A model generated the notes under the pieces. It was not told the DNA's origin, did no database searches, and worked only from the letters and a program-made list of their open reading frames with translations. Made by a program: the position numbers and the translations under genes. A stretch of 64,000 bases of DNA from Halobacillus yeomjeoni (lineage in GTDB: Bacteria; Bacillota; Bacilli; Bacillales; Halobacillaceae): positions 1-64,000 of the forward strand of contig NZ_JAIVAI010000005.1 in the NCBI RefSeq assembly GCF_020171525.1. Direction: 5' to 3'. Shown here piece by piece: positions 43,380-51,688 of the stretch (position 1 is its first letter; the number at the start of each line of letters is the position of its first letter).

Positions 43380-43814
43380 ATGATGACTGGTTCAGCAGCA
43401 AAAGCGTATCGGATTGGTATAATCGGAGGGATCATTGGTGGAGTCGTATTCGGTCTTTTTATGCAGATGCAGGGCATGTTGGGGATGGTCGCAAGCTTGG
43501 CAGGTAGTGAAAGCTTGTTTGTAGGATGGGTCGTGCATATGGTGATCAGCGTCATTTTCGGTTTATCATTCGCAGTTCTTACCTTTGTCATTCCTAATTT
43601 GTGGACACTTTCCCTCTTGTTCGGTATCGGAATATGGATCATCGGTCCATTGCTGATCATGCCTGCGATGATGGGGATGGGAACGAATCTGGCCAATGCT
43701 TTTACTCCTGATTTGTTGATGAGTTTAGTGACTCATATAGGTTTCTCTTTCATTGTTGGAGCTACATTCAAGGTTATGACCAGAAAGAAAGTTGCTGGAG
43801 CAAAAGCAGCATAA
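43380..43814 (+). CDS. Hypothetical four-helix membrane protein
   Basis: A 144-aa membrane protein with four predicted helices: IGIIGGIIGGVVFGLFMQM, VGWVVHMVISVIFGLSFAV, LWTLSLLFGIGIWIIGPLL and LVTHIGFSFIVGATFKVM. The composition is very rich in Gly and Met. No named family is certain. The ATG has an AAAGGAGTG site; the next codon is also ATG. A terminator follows. Confidence 0.75.
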   Translation: MMTGSAAKAYRIGIIGGIIGGVVFGLFMQMQGMLGMVASLAGSESLFVGWVVHMVISVIFGLSFAVLTFVIPNLWTLSLLFGIGIWIIGPLLIMPAMMGMGTNLANAFTPDLLMSLVTHIGFSFIVGATFKVMTRKKVAGAKAA

Positions 43815-43837
43815 GGGAATTATAAATATAAATTTAA

Positions 43838-43866
43838 AAAGTTGCTGATACATCAGCAACTTTTTT
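43838..43866 (+). terminator. Terminator after the four-helix membrane protein gene
   Basis: The stem AAGTTGCTGAT/ATCAGCAACTT is followed by six T. Confidence 0.85.
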
Positions 43867-43934
43867 GATGAAATCATAATCGTTCAATTTCATTTATTAA
43901 ATTTACTCTGTTGTTTATAATGTAGAAGAACACT

Positions 43935-44150
43935 TTATCCTTGATAAGTTAAAATATCCTTGCCTTTTACAACGGATTCGTTCGTTACAAGAACAGGGGT
44001 GTAGACTTCTCCGATATGTTCTTTAAGATTCCGTTGGGCCATGGGTGTATTTAATATGTTGACTTCTTCAAAAGGGATCTCCTCTTGAATCAAATGCTTT
44101 CTTGAACGTGCACAAACAGAACAGCCATGTATGGTGTAGAGAGTGTTCAT
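43935..44150 (-). CDS. Glutaredoxin-like protein
   Basis: A 71-aa thioredoxin-fold protein. The active-site motif is CSVC (residues 10-13) after the strand NTLYTIHG. The cis-Pro loop TPVLV and the terminal GKDILTY are as in NrdH/YruB-type glutaredoxins. It could reduce protein disulfides or deliver electrons; no partner is evident. The ATG has an AAAGGAGATCATC site. It is divergent from the Crp/Fnr regulator, with only 44 bp between starts. Confidence 0.85.
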   Translation of the reverse strand: MNTLYTIHGCSVCARSRKHLIQEEIPFEEVNILNTPMAQRNLKEHIGEVYTPVLVTNESVVKGKDILTYQG

Positions 44151-44194
44151 GAGATGATCTCCTTTTTATAATAATCTCTGAAGGGCGTGTAGGA

Positions 44195-44875
44195 ATGATG
44201 GACAAGTTATCCTTATTGTCTGAAATCAGTTTATTCGATGAATTGTCTAGAGACGAATTGATGATCATTGATGAAATGAGTGAAATGAGTCCCGTGAAAA
44301 AAGGTTCAATCATTTTATCTCCTGACCATCCGATCGAAGCGTTGTTCCTTTTGAAAAAAGGTCAGGTTCGGTTGTACCGGATGAATGAGCAAGGAAAGCA
44401 ATTTACTATGGATATTCTCGTTGATGGAAACATCTTCGGAGAAACGTCAACCGTTACGCTTACAGATGATCAAATGTACGCAGAAGCGATGACCGATACA
44501 TACATTTGTACACTGAGCCATAAAGATTTTGAGCAGTTCATTGAGAAAAATCCAAAAATCGCTTTGAAGTTGATTGATATTTTATCCTCAAGACTGAAAG
44601 ACTTTTACAGCTTGAGTGAAAAAATCGCTTTGAGTGATGTGAGACAGCGGTTGTTGTTTTTGCTGTTGATGTTAAGCGAGAAGACAGGACGGCGTAAAAA
44701 GAATTGGCAGACGATTGAAATGAAGCTTACGCATCAAGACTTAGCCAATATGATTGGTGCGACAAGGGAAACGACGAGTGCAGTCATGAGTCAGTTGAAA
44801 AAAGAAGGGTATTTAAGAAAAATACGTTATCTTGCTATTGATGCGGATAAGACGAAGGATCATCTTGGTGTATAA
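44195..44875 (+). CDS. Crp/Fnr-family transcriptional regulator
   Basis: A 226-aa regulator. The cyclic-nucleotide-binding-type beta roll spans residues 20-125 (PIEALFLLKKGQVRLYRMNE, DGNIFGETS). A long dimer helix follows, then a winged HTH (LTHQDLANMIGATRETTSAVMSQLKKEGYL). There are no N-terminal iron-sulfur cysteines, so it is not an oxygen-sensing Fnr. Effector and targets are unknown. The tandem ATGs at 44195 and 44198 are equally possible, behind a weak TAGGA site. The stop lies inside the terminator hairpin. Confidence 0.88.
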   Translation: MMDKLSLLSEISLFDELSRDELMIIDEMSEMSPVKKGSIILSPDHPIEALFLLKKGQVRLYRMNEQGKQFTMDILVDGNIFGETSTVTLTDDQMYAEAMTDTYICTLSHKDFEQFIEKNPKIALKLIDILSSRLKDFYSLSEKIALSDVRQRLLFLLLMLSEKTGRRKKNWQTIEMKLTHQDLANMIGATRETTSAVMSQLKKEGYLRKIRYLAIDADKTKDHLGV

Positions 44876-44899
44876 CAAAACCAAGGTGATTCTTTTTAT
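44859..44899 (+). terminator. Terminator of the Crp/Fnr gene, overlapping its stop
   Basis: The stem ATCATCTTGG/CCAAGGTGAT (one G-U) brackets the stop codon and is followed by TTCTTTTTATTT. Element 2 abuts the T-tract. Confidence 0.78.
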
Positions 44900-44901
44900 T
44901 T

Positions 44902-45270
44902 GGCTCTGTTAAAGTTTAGTGTTGATTTATTCGTTTTGAGACTTTTGTGAGTGAATAGTTGCTTTAACCATGCTTTACTTACATTTAAAAATTTTAATTT
45001 ACAAATTAGAACCGTTTAAATAGGATGTGGTACCTTTTTGGTTTTTAATCTTTTTACGAAAAAGATGATATCAAGAGATAATCATCGAAAGGGTCGTCGG
45101 GGAAGGGGGAGACTCCCGCGGGAGAAGGAAGCAGGCTAGATCCCACAGGGCTTTAGCCCGAGGAAGCTTGCCGGTTCCCCCGCAGGAAAGCAGACCCTTC
45201 CCCGACGACCCTGCACTGAATTCATTTTTTTATAAAACAGCGAATATCAACACCAGCCTTTAACAGAGCC
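44902..45270 (+). repeat. TIR-bounded palindromic repeat, element 2 (intact, 369 bp)
   Basis: The left end GGCTCTGTTAAAG and the right end CTTTAACAGAGCC are perfect 13-bp terminal repeats. Similarity extends to 22 of 25 bases. The exact 8-bp duplication TTTTATTT flanks both sides (44894-44901 and 45271-45278). A 121-bp GC-rich palindrome (GGGTCGTCGGGGAAGGGGG ... CCCCGACGACCC) lies at 45091-45211. There is no transposase ORF. It looks like a non-autonomous MITE-type element. Ends and duplication length resemble IS6-family elements. Confidence 0.8.
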
Positions 45271-45330
45271 TTTTATTTAGTCTCAGTTATTCGAGATTTG
45301 ATTTGAAAGGTTTTAAGCCTGCAAAAAACT

Positions 45331-45912
45331 TCATTTCAATATTTTTTTAGCTTCCATAAACCGCTGGATTCCAGTGAAGGATTCGATCACAAAGAACAGT
45401 AAAGTCGACCAAAAAAGAAAGTCCGGGAAAAGCAGCATGATACTGAATAATAAAAACCCTTCTGTCCGCTCAGCCATACCAGCTTGATAGTAAAATGACT
45501 TGATGCCTGCTTTTTCAGACACCGCACCAACGACAAGAAAGATAGTCATGGATACAATGATGGATACACTCAGTAATAGGAGGGGGAAAGTGACTTCAGG
45601 ATGAACGAAGGCGATGGCTACGATCATCGCAATTTCTACCACTCGATCAAAAGTAATATCCATCACAGTGCCGAACGGTGATGTTTTTGTATGGCGGGCC
45701 ATTGTACCATCGACCGCATCTAAGAAACCTGAAAACCATAACATAATGACTCCTAAGAATGGATAACCTAAAACGTAAAACACACTTGTAGATAAACCGA
45801 CAAATAGAGCGATGACTGTGATCTGGTCGGCTGTCCGTCCTCGTTTCAAGAAGAAGGATGCGGTCTTATCTATAGAAGGTTGAACATACTTTCTTGCATG
45901 TGTGTCCAGCAC
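45331..45912 (-). CDS. CDP-alcohol phosphatidyltransferase family protein
   Basis: A 193-aa membrane enzyme with about five to six transmembrane helices. The catalytic CDP-OH-P motif D-x2-DG-x2-AR-x8-G-x3-D-x3-D is complete in FLDAVDGTMARHTKTSPFGT and VMDITFD. It moves a phosphatidyl or phospho-alcohol group from a CDP-linked donor. The shape resembles the small PgsA-like or inositol-phosphate-type enzymes. The product lipid is unknown. The ATG has a GTAAGTAGGTGG site. It is monocistronic. Confidence 0.85.
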   Translation of the reverse strand: MLDTHARKYVQPSIDKTASFFLKRGRTADQITVIALFVGLSTSVFYVLGYPFLGVIMLWFSGFLDAVDGTMARHTKTSPFGTVMDITFDRVVEIAMIVAIAFVHPEVTFPLLLLSVSIIVSMTIFLVVGAVSEKAGIKSFYYQAGMAERTEGFLLFSIMLLFPDFLFWSTLLFFVIESFTGIQRFMEAKKILK

Positions 45913-46188
45913 AAAACCACCTACTTACATTTGTAATCGTTTAGAATGTCCTGCTTGTCATTGTACCCTCCATGAAGACAGGGTAGTCATTCGATCAGGC
46001 AGCAATGTGTTCAGAACTATGATGAAATGATTCTCTTCTAATTATACATGACGGAGAAGGAAGGACATGTAACACATCTTACATTGGACACAGCGTGGAT
46101 GTATGCGAGCTTACAAAAACACATTGTCATGTTTTTTGAGGAGAAAAAATGTGAAAAGTAAGAATGAAGCGTATGTCGATTCTCTTCT

Positions 46189-46206
46189 ATGTAACTTAAG
46201 TTACAT
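46189..46206. promoter_or_regulatory. Perfect 18-bp palindrome upstream of the OsmC gene
   Basis: ATGTAACTTAAGTTACAT reads the same on both strands and lies 52 bp before the OsmC start. It is a strong operator candidate, probably for a MarR-, HxlR- or PadR-type redox repressor. I see nothing else of note in the 45913-46258 gap. Confidence 0.65.
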
Positions 46207-46258
46207 CATGAAATTTAAGAATGATGTACACTTTGCAATAAATCGAAGGAGGATTAAT

Positions 46259-46696
46259 ATGGCACAACATACAATTGAAATTACGAGTCATTCTGAGGGA
46301 ATGAAATCCGAAATTCAAGCAGGAAATCATCAAATCACTATTGATGAACCCGAACAAATGGGAGGAACAGATCTCGGAGCTGACCCGCTGGCAACGATGC
46401 TGGGTTCACTCGCTGGTTGTGAAACGGTTATCGCTAATATGGTTGCTAAAGAGATCGATTTCGACCTTCAAGGTATTTCCTTTGATATCAATGGCACACT
46501 GGATCCAAGAGGGTTGATGGGCACGGCCGATGTGAAACCATATTTTGACACGGTCAACATTGAAGCAAAAGTAGAAACTTCAGAGTCTCAGGACCGTGTG
46601 GAAGAACTGCAGGAAATCACCGATAAACGATGCCCGGTATTCACGACGCTGCAAGCTGCAGATGTACAATTGAATGTTAATTGGACGAAAGCTTAA
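46259..46696 (+). CDS. OsmC-family protein
   Basis: A 145-aa protein of the OsmC/Ohr superfamily. Cys54 (SLAGCETVIANM) is the peroxidatic cysteine position and Cys125 (KRCPVFTTL) the resolving one. Members reduce organic hydroperoxides using thiols or lipoyl partners. The ATG at 46259 follows GAAGGAGG. A perfect palindrome upstream suggests stress-inducible control. It is a single gene with its own terminator. Confidence 0.88.
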   Translation: MAQHTIEITSHSEGMKSEIQAGNHQITIDEPEQMGGTDLGADPLATMLGSLAGCETVIANMVAKEIDFDLQGISFDINGTLDPRGLMGTADVKPYFDTVNIEAKVETSESQDRVEELQEITDKRCPVFTTLQAADVQLNVNWTKA

Positions 46697-46707
46697 TAAA
46701 AATTATA

Positions 46708-46748
46708 CAAAACCTCTGGTTTCGGTTTACGAAATCCAGGGGTTTTTT
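46708..46748 (+). terminator. Terminator of the OsmC gene
   Basis: The outer stem AACCTCTGG/CCAGGGGTT with inner TTTCG/CGAAA is followed by a T-run. Confidence 0.8.
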
Positions 46749-46866
46749 TATTCATTATCCACTTAAAGCTTGTCACAATGGTAATACTGGAAAGAATTAA
46801 TAGTGAAAAAATTTAGATGGTTATGTTAACTTGTAAGGGATGAAATTTTCAGGGAGGTTTACGAGA

Positions 46867-47448
46867 GTGTTAAAAAGAATGATTGTTGTAGGCTTGATGT
46901 TTTTGTGTGCGCTGGCTTTTACCGGCCCTGTCCAAGCAGAAGAGGGGTTAAACACCCATGAAGTAAAGCAGGGCGACACTCTATATAAAATAGGAATGAA
47001 GTACGGGGTTTCTGTACAACAGATTCAAGCGATGAATGATATATACGGGACGATGATTTACCCTGGACAAGAGCTTACCCTGCCCGTCACCCTGGAGGAA
47101 TGGGAGAAAGATCTACTAGCTCGACTGGTGGAAGCGGAAGCTAAAGGAGAAAGCTATGCAGGACAGGTGGCTGTAGCTACAGTCGTCTTAAACAGGGTGG
47201 AAAGTCCTTTGTTCCCGGATTCCTTATATGGAGTGATTTATCAAAGCCATCAATTTGAGCCTGTAGATAACGGACACATTAATTACCCGGCAAGTCATAC
47301 TTCCAGACAGGCCGTTGAAGAAGCACTATCTTTCCAAGGGTTTGATGGAGGATCCTTATTTTTCTATAACCCAGGAAAAGTATCAAGTGCATACCACAAT
47401 GACCGAGAAGTCACTGTGGTCATTGGAAATCATGTGTTCTCTAAGTAA
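46867..47448 (+). CDS. LysM-SleB/CwlJ-type cell wall hydrolase
   Basis: A 193-aa exported wall hydrolase. The signal peptide is MLKRMIVVGLMFLCALAFTG up to about VQA. One LysM domain binds peptidoglycan (HEVKQGDTLYKIGMKYGVSV ... YPGQELTLP). A Hydrolase_2 (SleB/CwlJ) domain begins LLARLVEAEAKGESYAGQVA, with the catalytic Glu in EAEA, and ends GGSLFFYNPGKVSS. Such enzymes act in sporulation or germination as lytic enzymes. I prefer the GTG at 46867, which has GGGAGGT eight bases upstream. An ATG at 46840 has no such site. Confidence 0.88.
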   Translation: MLKRMIVVGLMFLCALAFTGPVQAEEGLNTHEVKQGDTLYKIGMKYGVSVQQIQAMNDIYGTMIYPGQELTLPVTLEEWEKDLLARLVEAEAKGESYAGQVAVATVVLNRVESPLFPDSLYGVIYQSHQFEPVDNGHINYPASHTSRQAVEEALSFQGFDGGSLFFYNPGKVSSAYHNDREVTVVIGNHVFSK

Positions 47449-47484
47449 AAGAAGCAAGCATATAGATTATGCTTGCTTCTTTTA
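47447..47484 (+). terminator. Bidirectional terminator between convergent genes
   Basis: A 16-bp stem AAAAGAAGCAAGCATA/TATGCTTGCTTCTTTT carries A and T runs on both flanks. Confidence 0.88.
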
Positions 47485-48570
47485 TTTTTCTCTGTGGAAC
47501 GGATGTATGAGGCGGGACAGCCATTTCAGAGGCTCAAGGTTGGAAGAAGTCAATGCTTTCCCTAATAATTCAATGTGCAGAGATTTCACGATCCGGTCAA
47601 GCTGTTCATTGTCTAGCCTTTCAATTGCACGCCTCAATGTGAGTGAGTCATGGTATTTTTGATAAATGGCCTTTGTCTGTTTCTCATAACTTTTCAATCC
47701 ACAAATATCTTCTGCTGCATAAATTCCTGTTAAGAGAGCGGTGAATTCCCCAAAGCCGATAAATGGAGAAATGCACCCCAAGCAATTCCCTGTAAAGAAT
47801 GTATTTCCAATCCTTGGATATGCGGATTTTCCTACTTTGAAATCCTGCAGGGAATATTCGCTTTGCATGACCAATTTCTGATTGAGTGTTTTCTGTACAA
47901 ATGCAAAGCAGTCGTTCCATAATTGCTCTTTATCATACACCATTTGTTCAGGGTATTGAGGATAGACCAGAATCAATGTGGCTTCCGATTCGGAATGAGG
48001 AAGCAAGTAAGCCATCCCTTTGGGGGAAAAATCTTCGTTGAACCATGTGTGGATTTCGTTTCGTTTGAAATCCCCCTCGACAATCGCCCCTTTGAAAGAA
48101 GCTTCATAAGCTACCTCATAAGGTTGGATTTTCTGGGTATCCGAGGGGTCCCCTGTTGCCAAAACGACGTGTGAGTATTCTTTGGTGATTTCTTCATACT
48201 CCGCTTCATGATTATAATGGATCGGTGAAGAGACAAGTTGAGCTAATTGTTGATCATAGGACTGCGGGTGTTTGCCGCGCAAATTGATAAATCCCAGATT
48301 TCCCTCAAGGCTTGCGGTTTCGTTCTTTGAATGAATATAAGTTCGGATGATGTTGCTTGTAGGTTTTAAGTCGATTTGATAAGTCTCTGATAAATAACGG
48401 ATGTAGTCCTTGATAGGGGTATGGAAAAGGGGGGATATTCCTTCAGCAAAGACCATCCGGTCACCAGCCATGCCCCTCTTTTCAAATATATCTGCTGTGT
48501 ATCCATACTTTTCCAACGTCACTGCACAAGCAAGTCCTGACAAACCAGCTCCTATAATAGCGATCTTCAT
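47482..48570 (-). CDS. FAD-dependent oxidoreductase (geranylgeranyl-reductase/monooxygenase-like)
   Basis: A 362-aa flavoprotein. The N-terminal motif IIGAGLSGLACAVTLEKYGY binds FAD, and FEKRGMAGD follows. The centre has HVVLATGDPSDT. The second FAD signature TGNCLGCISPFIGFGEFTAL is of the type found in geranylgeranyl reductase-like and FixC-like enzymes. A C-terminal helical region follows. Substrate is unknown. The ATG has a CAGGAGGAG site. It is convergent with the wall hydrolase. Confidence 0.78.
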   Translation of the reverse strand: MKIAIIGAGLSGLACAVTLEKYGYTADIFEKRGMAGDRMVFAEGISPLFHTPIKDYIRYLSETYQIDLKPTSNIIRTYIHSKNETASLEGNLGFINLRGKHPQSYDQQLAQLVSSPIHYNHEAEYEEITKEYSHVVLATGDPSDTQKIQPYEVAYEASFKGAIVEGDFKRNEIHTWFNEDFSPKGMAYLLPHSESEATLILVYPQYPEQMVYDKEQLWNDCFAFVQKTLNQKLVMQSEYSLQDFKVGKSAYPRIGNTFFTGNCLGCISPFIGFGEFTALLTGIYAAEDICGLKSYEKQTKAIYQKYHDSLTLRRAIERLDNEQLDRIVKSLHIELLGKALTSSNLEPLKWLSRLIHPFHREK

Positions 48571-48642
48571 TGTACTCCTCCTGACCTTTTATGAGCGTTA
48601 GTTTCCACTCTCAGAGGTCATTTTATACAAAGGAACGAACTG

Positions 48643-48671
48643 AAAAGAAGACACCGTTGACGGTGTCTTCT
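48643..48671 (-). terminator. Terminator of the AGCS symporter gene (minus strand)
   Basis: The stem AGAAGACACCG/CGGTGTCTTCT followed on the minus strand by CTTTTC overlaps the stop codon. Confidence 0.65.
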
Positions 48672-50152
48672 CAGCTTGCATCTTCCTCTTCATAAAAGAG
48701 GTCGATTTTTTTCTTTTTCGTACGCTTTTTATAAACACGATTGATGTAATCATCTGTGAGCGCTGCAATCTCTTTGTGTAAAAATAAAAGCGGGACGACG
48801 TTCGCTAACAAAACAAAGGCGAGCAGAAGATCCAAGAACTGCCACACGAACTTCAATCCTCCTATGGCTCCGACGAATACAGATAAAATATACACGATCC
48901 GCATAAACTTGGCAGCCTTCAAGTTAAAGAGATACTCCGCTTGTTTTTCTCCATAGAAAGTAAGGATCCCAATCGTTGTGATTACGAAAAACAGTAAGAA
49001 GACACTGATGAAGCTGCTGCCGAATGCATCTCCAAACTCACTTCCGATTGCCACATTAATCATATTCGACGCATTCTCACCACTGACTTCTTTCCAGGCC
49101 CCGGTGACCAAGACCGTTAAACCGGAGATGGTACAAATGACGATGGTATCGATGAATACGCTGAAAATCCCCCACAACGCTTGTCTGGAAGGGTGGTCTG
49201 TTTTAGCAGCGGCATGAGCGATAGGGGCTGTACCTAGACCAGCCTCGTTGGAGTAAAGCCCGCGGGCCACACCCCATCTCAAAGCTTGTGCAATTCCAGC
49301 GCCTGCAAACCCTCCAGTAGCTGCTATCGGACTGAAAGCGTGGGTGAAAATCAAACCGAAAACATTCGGGAGCTGATCGATATTGGCGAAGATGACGTAT
49401 AAACATATACCTAAATAAATCAATACCATTCCCGGGACCATTTTGTCAGTTACTTTAGCAATGCGCTTGATGCCGCCAAACACTACTAAAGCTATGGCTG
49501 CACACATGATGGCGCCTGTAATGTAGACCGGCCAGCCAAATGCTCCTTCGGTCTGAGTGGCGATTGAATTGGATTGGACCATCGTGCTTGGAATCAATTC
49601 AATCATTAAGAAGAAGGCGAATGCTGTCGATACCCACTTCCACCCCAAAGCTTTCTTTATGTAGTATTGGGGTCCGCCTACCCATATGTTTTTCTCGTTC
49701 TTCTCCCGGTATTTCATTCCAAGAAGTATTTCAGAATACTTGGTCGCCATACCGATCAAGGCGACAAGCCACATCCAAAACAGCGCACCAGGCCCTCCTA
49801 AAGATATGGCAATCGGTACACCGACGATATTCGTGGCTCCTGCTGTAGAAGCTAAAGCCGAGGTGAAAGCCTGGAAAGGGGTGATGGTTCCTTTTTGTTC
49901 CGTCTTTTTAAAAATTTGTCCGATGGTTTGATGAAGGACGTGCCCAAAAAAGCGGAATTGAAAAAACTTGATTCTGATCGTAAGGAAGATCCCGGCGAGA
50001 ATTAAAATGATCGATAAGGGATACGTCCATAAAAAATTGGATACATCTGCGATTCCTTTTTCAATAGTACTCCAAAGTTGTCCCAATGGGGAGCCTCCTT
50101 CATAGCTGTATTGTTGCCCCATATATTCCCTTATATGGGATTGATAAACCAT
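48671..50152 (-). CDS. Alanine/glycine:cation symporter (AGCS family)
   Basis: A 493-aa membrane carrier with about 10-11 helices that imports alanine or glycine with sodium (or protons). The family signatures ALASTAGATNIVGVPIAISLGGPGALFWMW and GVARGLYSNEAGLGTAPIAHA are present (quoted in part). The C-terminus is basic then acidic (KKRTKKKKIDLFYEEEDAS). The ATG has a GGAAGG site. No glycine riboswitch was found in the leader. A GntR-type regulator lies upstream on the other strand, but its operator sits next to its own start. Confidence 0.92.
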   Translation of the reverse strand: MVYQSHIREYMGQQYSYEGGSPLGQLWSTIEKGIADVSNFLWTYPLSIILILAGIFLTIRIKFFQFRFFGHVLHQTIGQIFKKTEQKGTITPFQAFTSALASTAGATNIVGVPIAISLGGPGALFWMWLVALIGMATKYSEILLGMKYREKNEKNIWVGGPQYYIKKALGWKWVSTAFAFFLMIELIPSTMVQSNSIATQTEGAFGWPVYITGAIMCAAIALVVFGGIKRIAKVTDKMVPGMVLIYLGICLYVIFANIDQLPNVFGLIFTHAFSPIAATGGFAGAGIAQALRWGVARGLYSNEAGLGTAPIAHAAAKTDHPSRQALWGIFSVFIDTIVICTISGLTVLVTGAWKEVSGENASNMINVAIGSEFGDAFGSSFISVFLLFFVITTIGILTFYGEKQAEYLFNLKAAKFMRIVYILSVFVGAIGGLKFVWQFLDLLLAFVLLANVVPLLFLHKEIAALTDDYINRVYKKRTKKKKIDLFYEEEDAS

Positions 50153-50360
50153 AGGTTGAAACCTTCCAAGAAAATTATTAATTGGAGGGATTGACTAACT
50201 TTAGGCCTCTTTACACTGTCTAGATAACGTGAAACATAAGAAAACGCGGAAAATGATTTCAATACGTGGAGATGTTCATGTGAATATGGTTCTTAAGTCC
50301 TTTTTTGGAAAAAAATAAAAAAAGCACTTCTCAAAATGAAAGGAATTCTATATAGTTAAT

Positions 50361-50385
50361 ACTGTACTACAAATACTAATACAGT
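50361..50385 (+). promoter_or_regulatory. YtrA-type operator ahead of the GntR/ABC operon
   Basis: ACTGTA-N13-TACAGT is a perfect inverted repeat. The spacing equals the AGTGTA-N13-TACACT operator reported for B. subtilis YtrA, and the regulator encoded 34 bp downstream is of that subfamily. The surrounding GTTAATAC direct repeats (50355 and 50384) may hold a second half-site set. Confidence 0.75.
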
Positions 50386-50418
50386 TAATACGGTTAAAAA
50401 TGAGCGGGAGGTGTGTTG

Positions 50419-50814
50419 ATGTTCGAATTGGACTTAAGAAGTCGGAAACCGATCTATGAACAATTGGTTGAAAAGCTCAAACAGCTGATCATACATGACG
50501 TGCTGAAAGCCGATGAAAAGCTGCCTTCTGTCCGTGAGCTTGCCCAGCAATTGACGATCAACCCGAATACCATACAAAAAGCCTATCGAGAGCTGGAGTC
50601 ACAAGGATACATCTATTCAGTGAAAGGTCGAGGGAGTTTCGTTCACCCGGTGGAAAAAGATGCGAATGAAGAGGAGATGAAAAAGGTGCGGGAAGAGTTG
50701 AAAAAACTGTTTTCAGAGGCGATTTATTTAGGGATGACCGCTGAAGAGATCCATGCACTTCTCTATGAAGTGGAAAGGGGGAAGGAAGATGATTCAAGTA
50801 CAGCAACTTCATAA
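50419..50814 (+). CDS. GntR-family repressor, YtrA subfamily
   Basis: A 131-aa short GntR regulator. The N-terminal winged HTH reads PIYEQLVEKLKQLIIHDVL, then KLPSVRELAQQLTINPNTIQ and the wing GRGSFV. Only a short helical C-terminus for dimerisation follows (about 50 residues), which defines the YtrA subfamily. Such repressors control ABC transporter operons induced by cell-wall antibiotics or surfactants. The ATG at 50419 has a GGGAGGTG site. It overlaps the ATPase gene by 26 bp. Confidence 0.88.
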   Translation: MFELDLRSRKPIYEQLVEKLKQLIIHDVLKADEKLPSVRELAQQLTINPNTIQKAYRELESQGYIYSVKGRGSFVHPVEKDANEEEMKKVREELKKLFSEAIYLGMTAEEIHALLYEVERGKEDDSSTATS

Positions 50815-51688
50815 AGAATTTGAAAAGACGAAAGTTTTGAATGATGTCCACTTCCACGTCAGGAAGGGTTCCATTTATGGACTTCTCGGGTCGAACGGAG
50901 CAGGGAAAACGACATTGTTAAGAACGGTGGCAGGAATTTTAAAGCAGTCCCGAGGCGAAGTTTCCGTTTTAGAAGAAAATGTGTTCGAAAATGAATCAAT
51001 CAAACAACGGATGGTTTTTCTGCCTGATACCCTTTATTTCCTCCCTCACTATACTGTGAGACAAATGGCGGATTTCTATAAGGAAATCTATGAAAATTGG
51101 AACGAGGAGCGTTTCCAAAAACTGAATGAATTATTTGGGTTGGATGTAAATAAGAAAATCCAGCAATTTTCCAAAGGAATGCAGAGGCAGGTCGCTTTTT
51201 GGTTATCAATGTCCGTCATGCCGGATGTTCTGGTGTTGGATGAACCGTTCGATGGATTGGATGCGGTCATGCGGAAAAAAATCCGCAATCTGATCGTTCA
51301 GGATGTGGCGGATCGTGAAATGACCGTCCTTATTTCGTCCCATAACCTTCGTGAAGTGGAGGACCTCTGCGATTTCATAGGGATTTTACATAAAGGCGAA
51401 ATCCTATTAGAACGGGATCTGGATGATTTGAAAGCAGATATCCATAAAATCCAAGTCGCTTTTAAGGGTGATATGAATGCTGCTTTGGAAAGCGAATTGA
51501 ATATTTTACACAAAGAGCACAGGGGCAGTATCCAGCTGTTGATTGTAAGAGGTGAAGAAGAACAAGTGACATCGCTGATCCAAAGCCATCAACCACTTGT
51601 CTTCGATCGGCTGCCTTTGACATTAGAAGAGATTTTCATTTATGAAATGGGAGGTGTCGGTTATGCCATTGAAAATATCCTTGTTTAA
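50789..51688 (+). CDS. ABC transporter ATP-binding protein (YtrB-like)
   Basis: A 299-aa ATPase subunit. Walker A is GLLGSNGAGKTTLL, the signature is FSKGMQRQ, and Walker B is VLVLDEPFDGLD followed by SSHNLREVE. The C-terminal extension (about 215-299) is as in YtrB/YxlF-type exporters. The ATG at 50789 follows GGGGGAAGGAAG. It overlaps both the repressor gene before it and the permease gene after it (26 bp each), so it is translationally coupled. Confidence 0.9.
   Translation: MIQVQQLHKEFEKTKVLNDVHFHVRKGSIYGLLGSNGAGKTTLLRTVAGILKQSRGEVSVLEENVFENESIKQRMVFLPDTLYFLPHYTVRQMADFYKEIYENWNEERFQKLNELFGLDVNKKIQQFSKGMQRQVAFWLSMSVMPDVLVLDEPFDGLDAVMRKKIRNLIVQDVADREMTVLISSHNLREVEDLCDFIGILHKGEILLERDLDDLKADIHKIQVAFKGDMNAALESELNILHKEHRGSIQLLIVRGEEEQVTSLIQSHQPLVFDRLPLTLEEIFIYEMGGVGYAIENILV

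Noticed and set aside
46103-46258. A 52-residue N-terminal extension of the OsmC protein
   Set aside because: It covers the operator palindrome, is not OsmC-like, and the internal ATG has a perfect GAAGGAGG site.
50153-50360. A glycine riboswitch in front of the AGCS alanine/glycine symporter
   Set aside because: I looked for the paired aptamer core and found no matching conserved segments on the minus strand.
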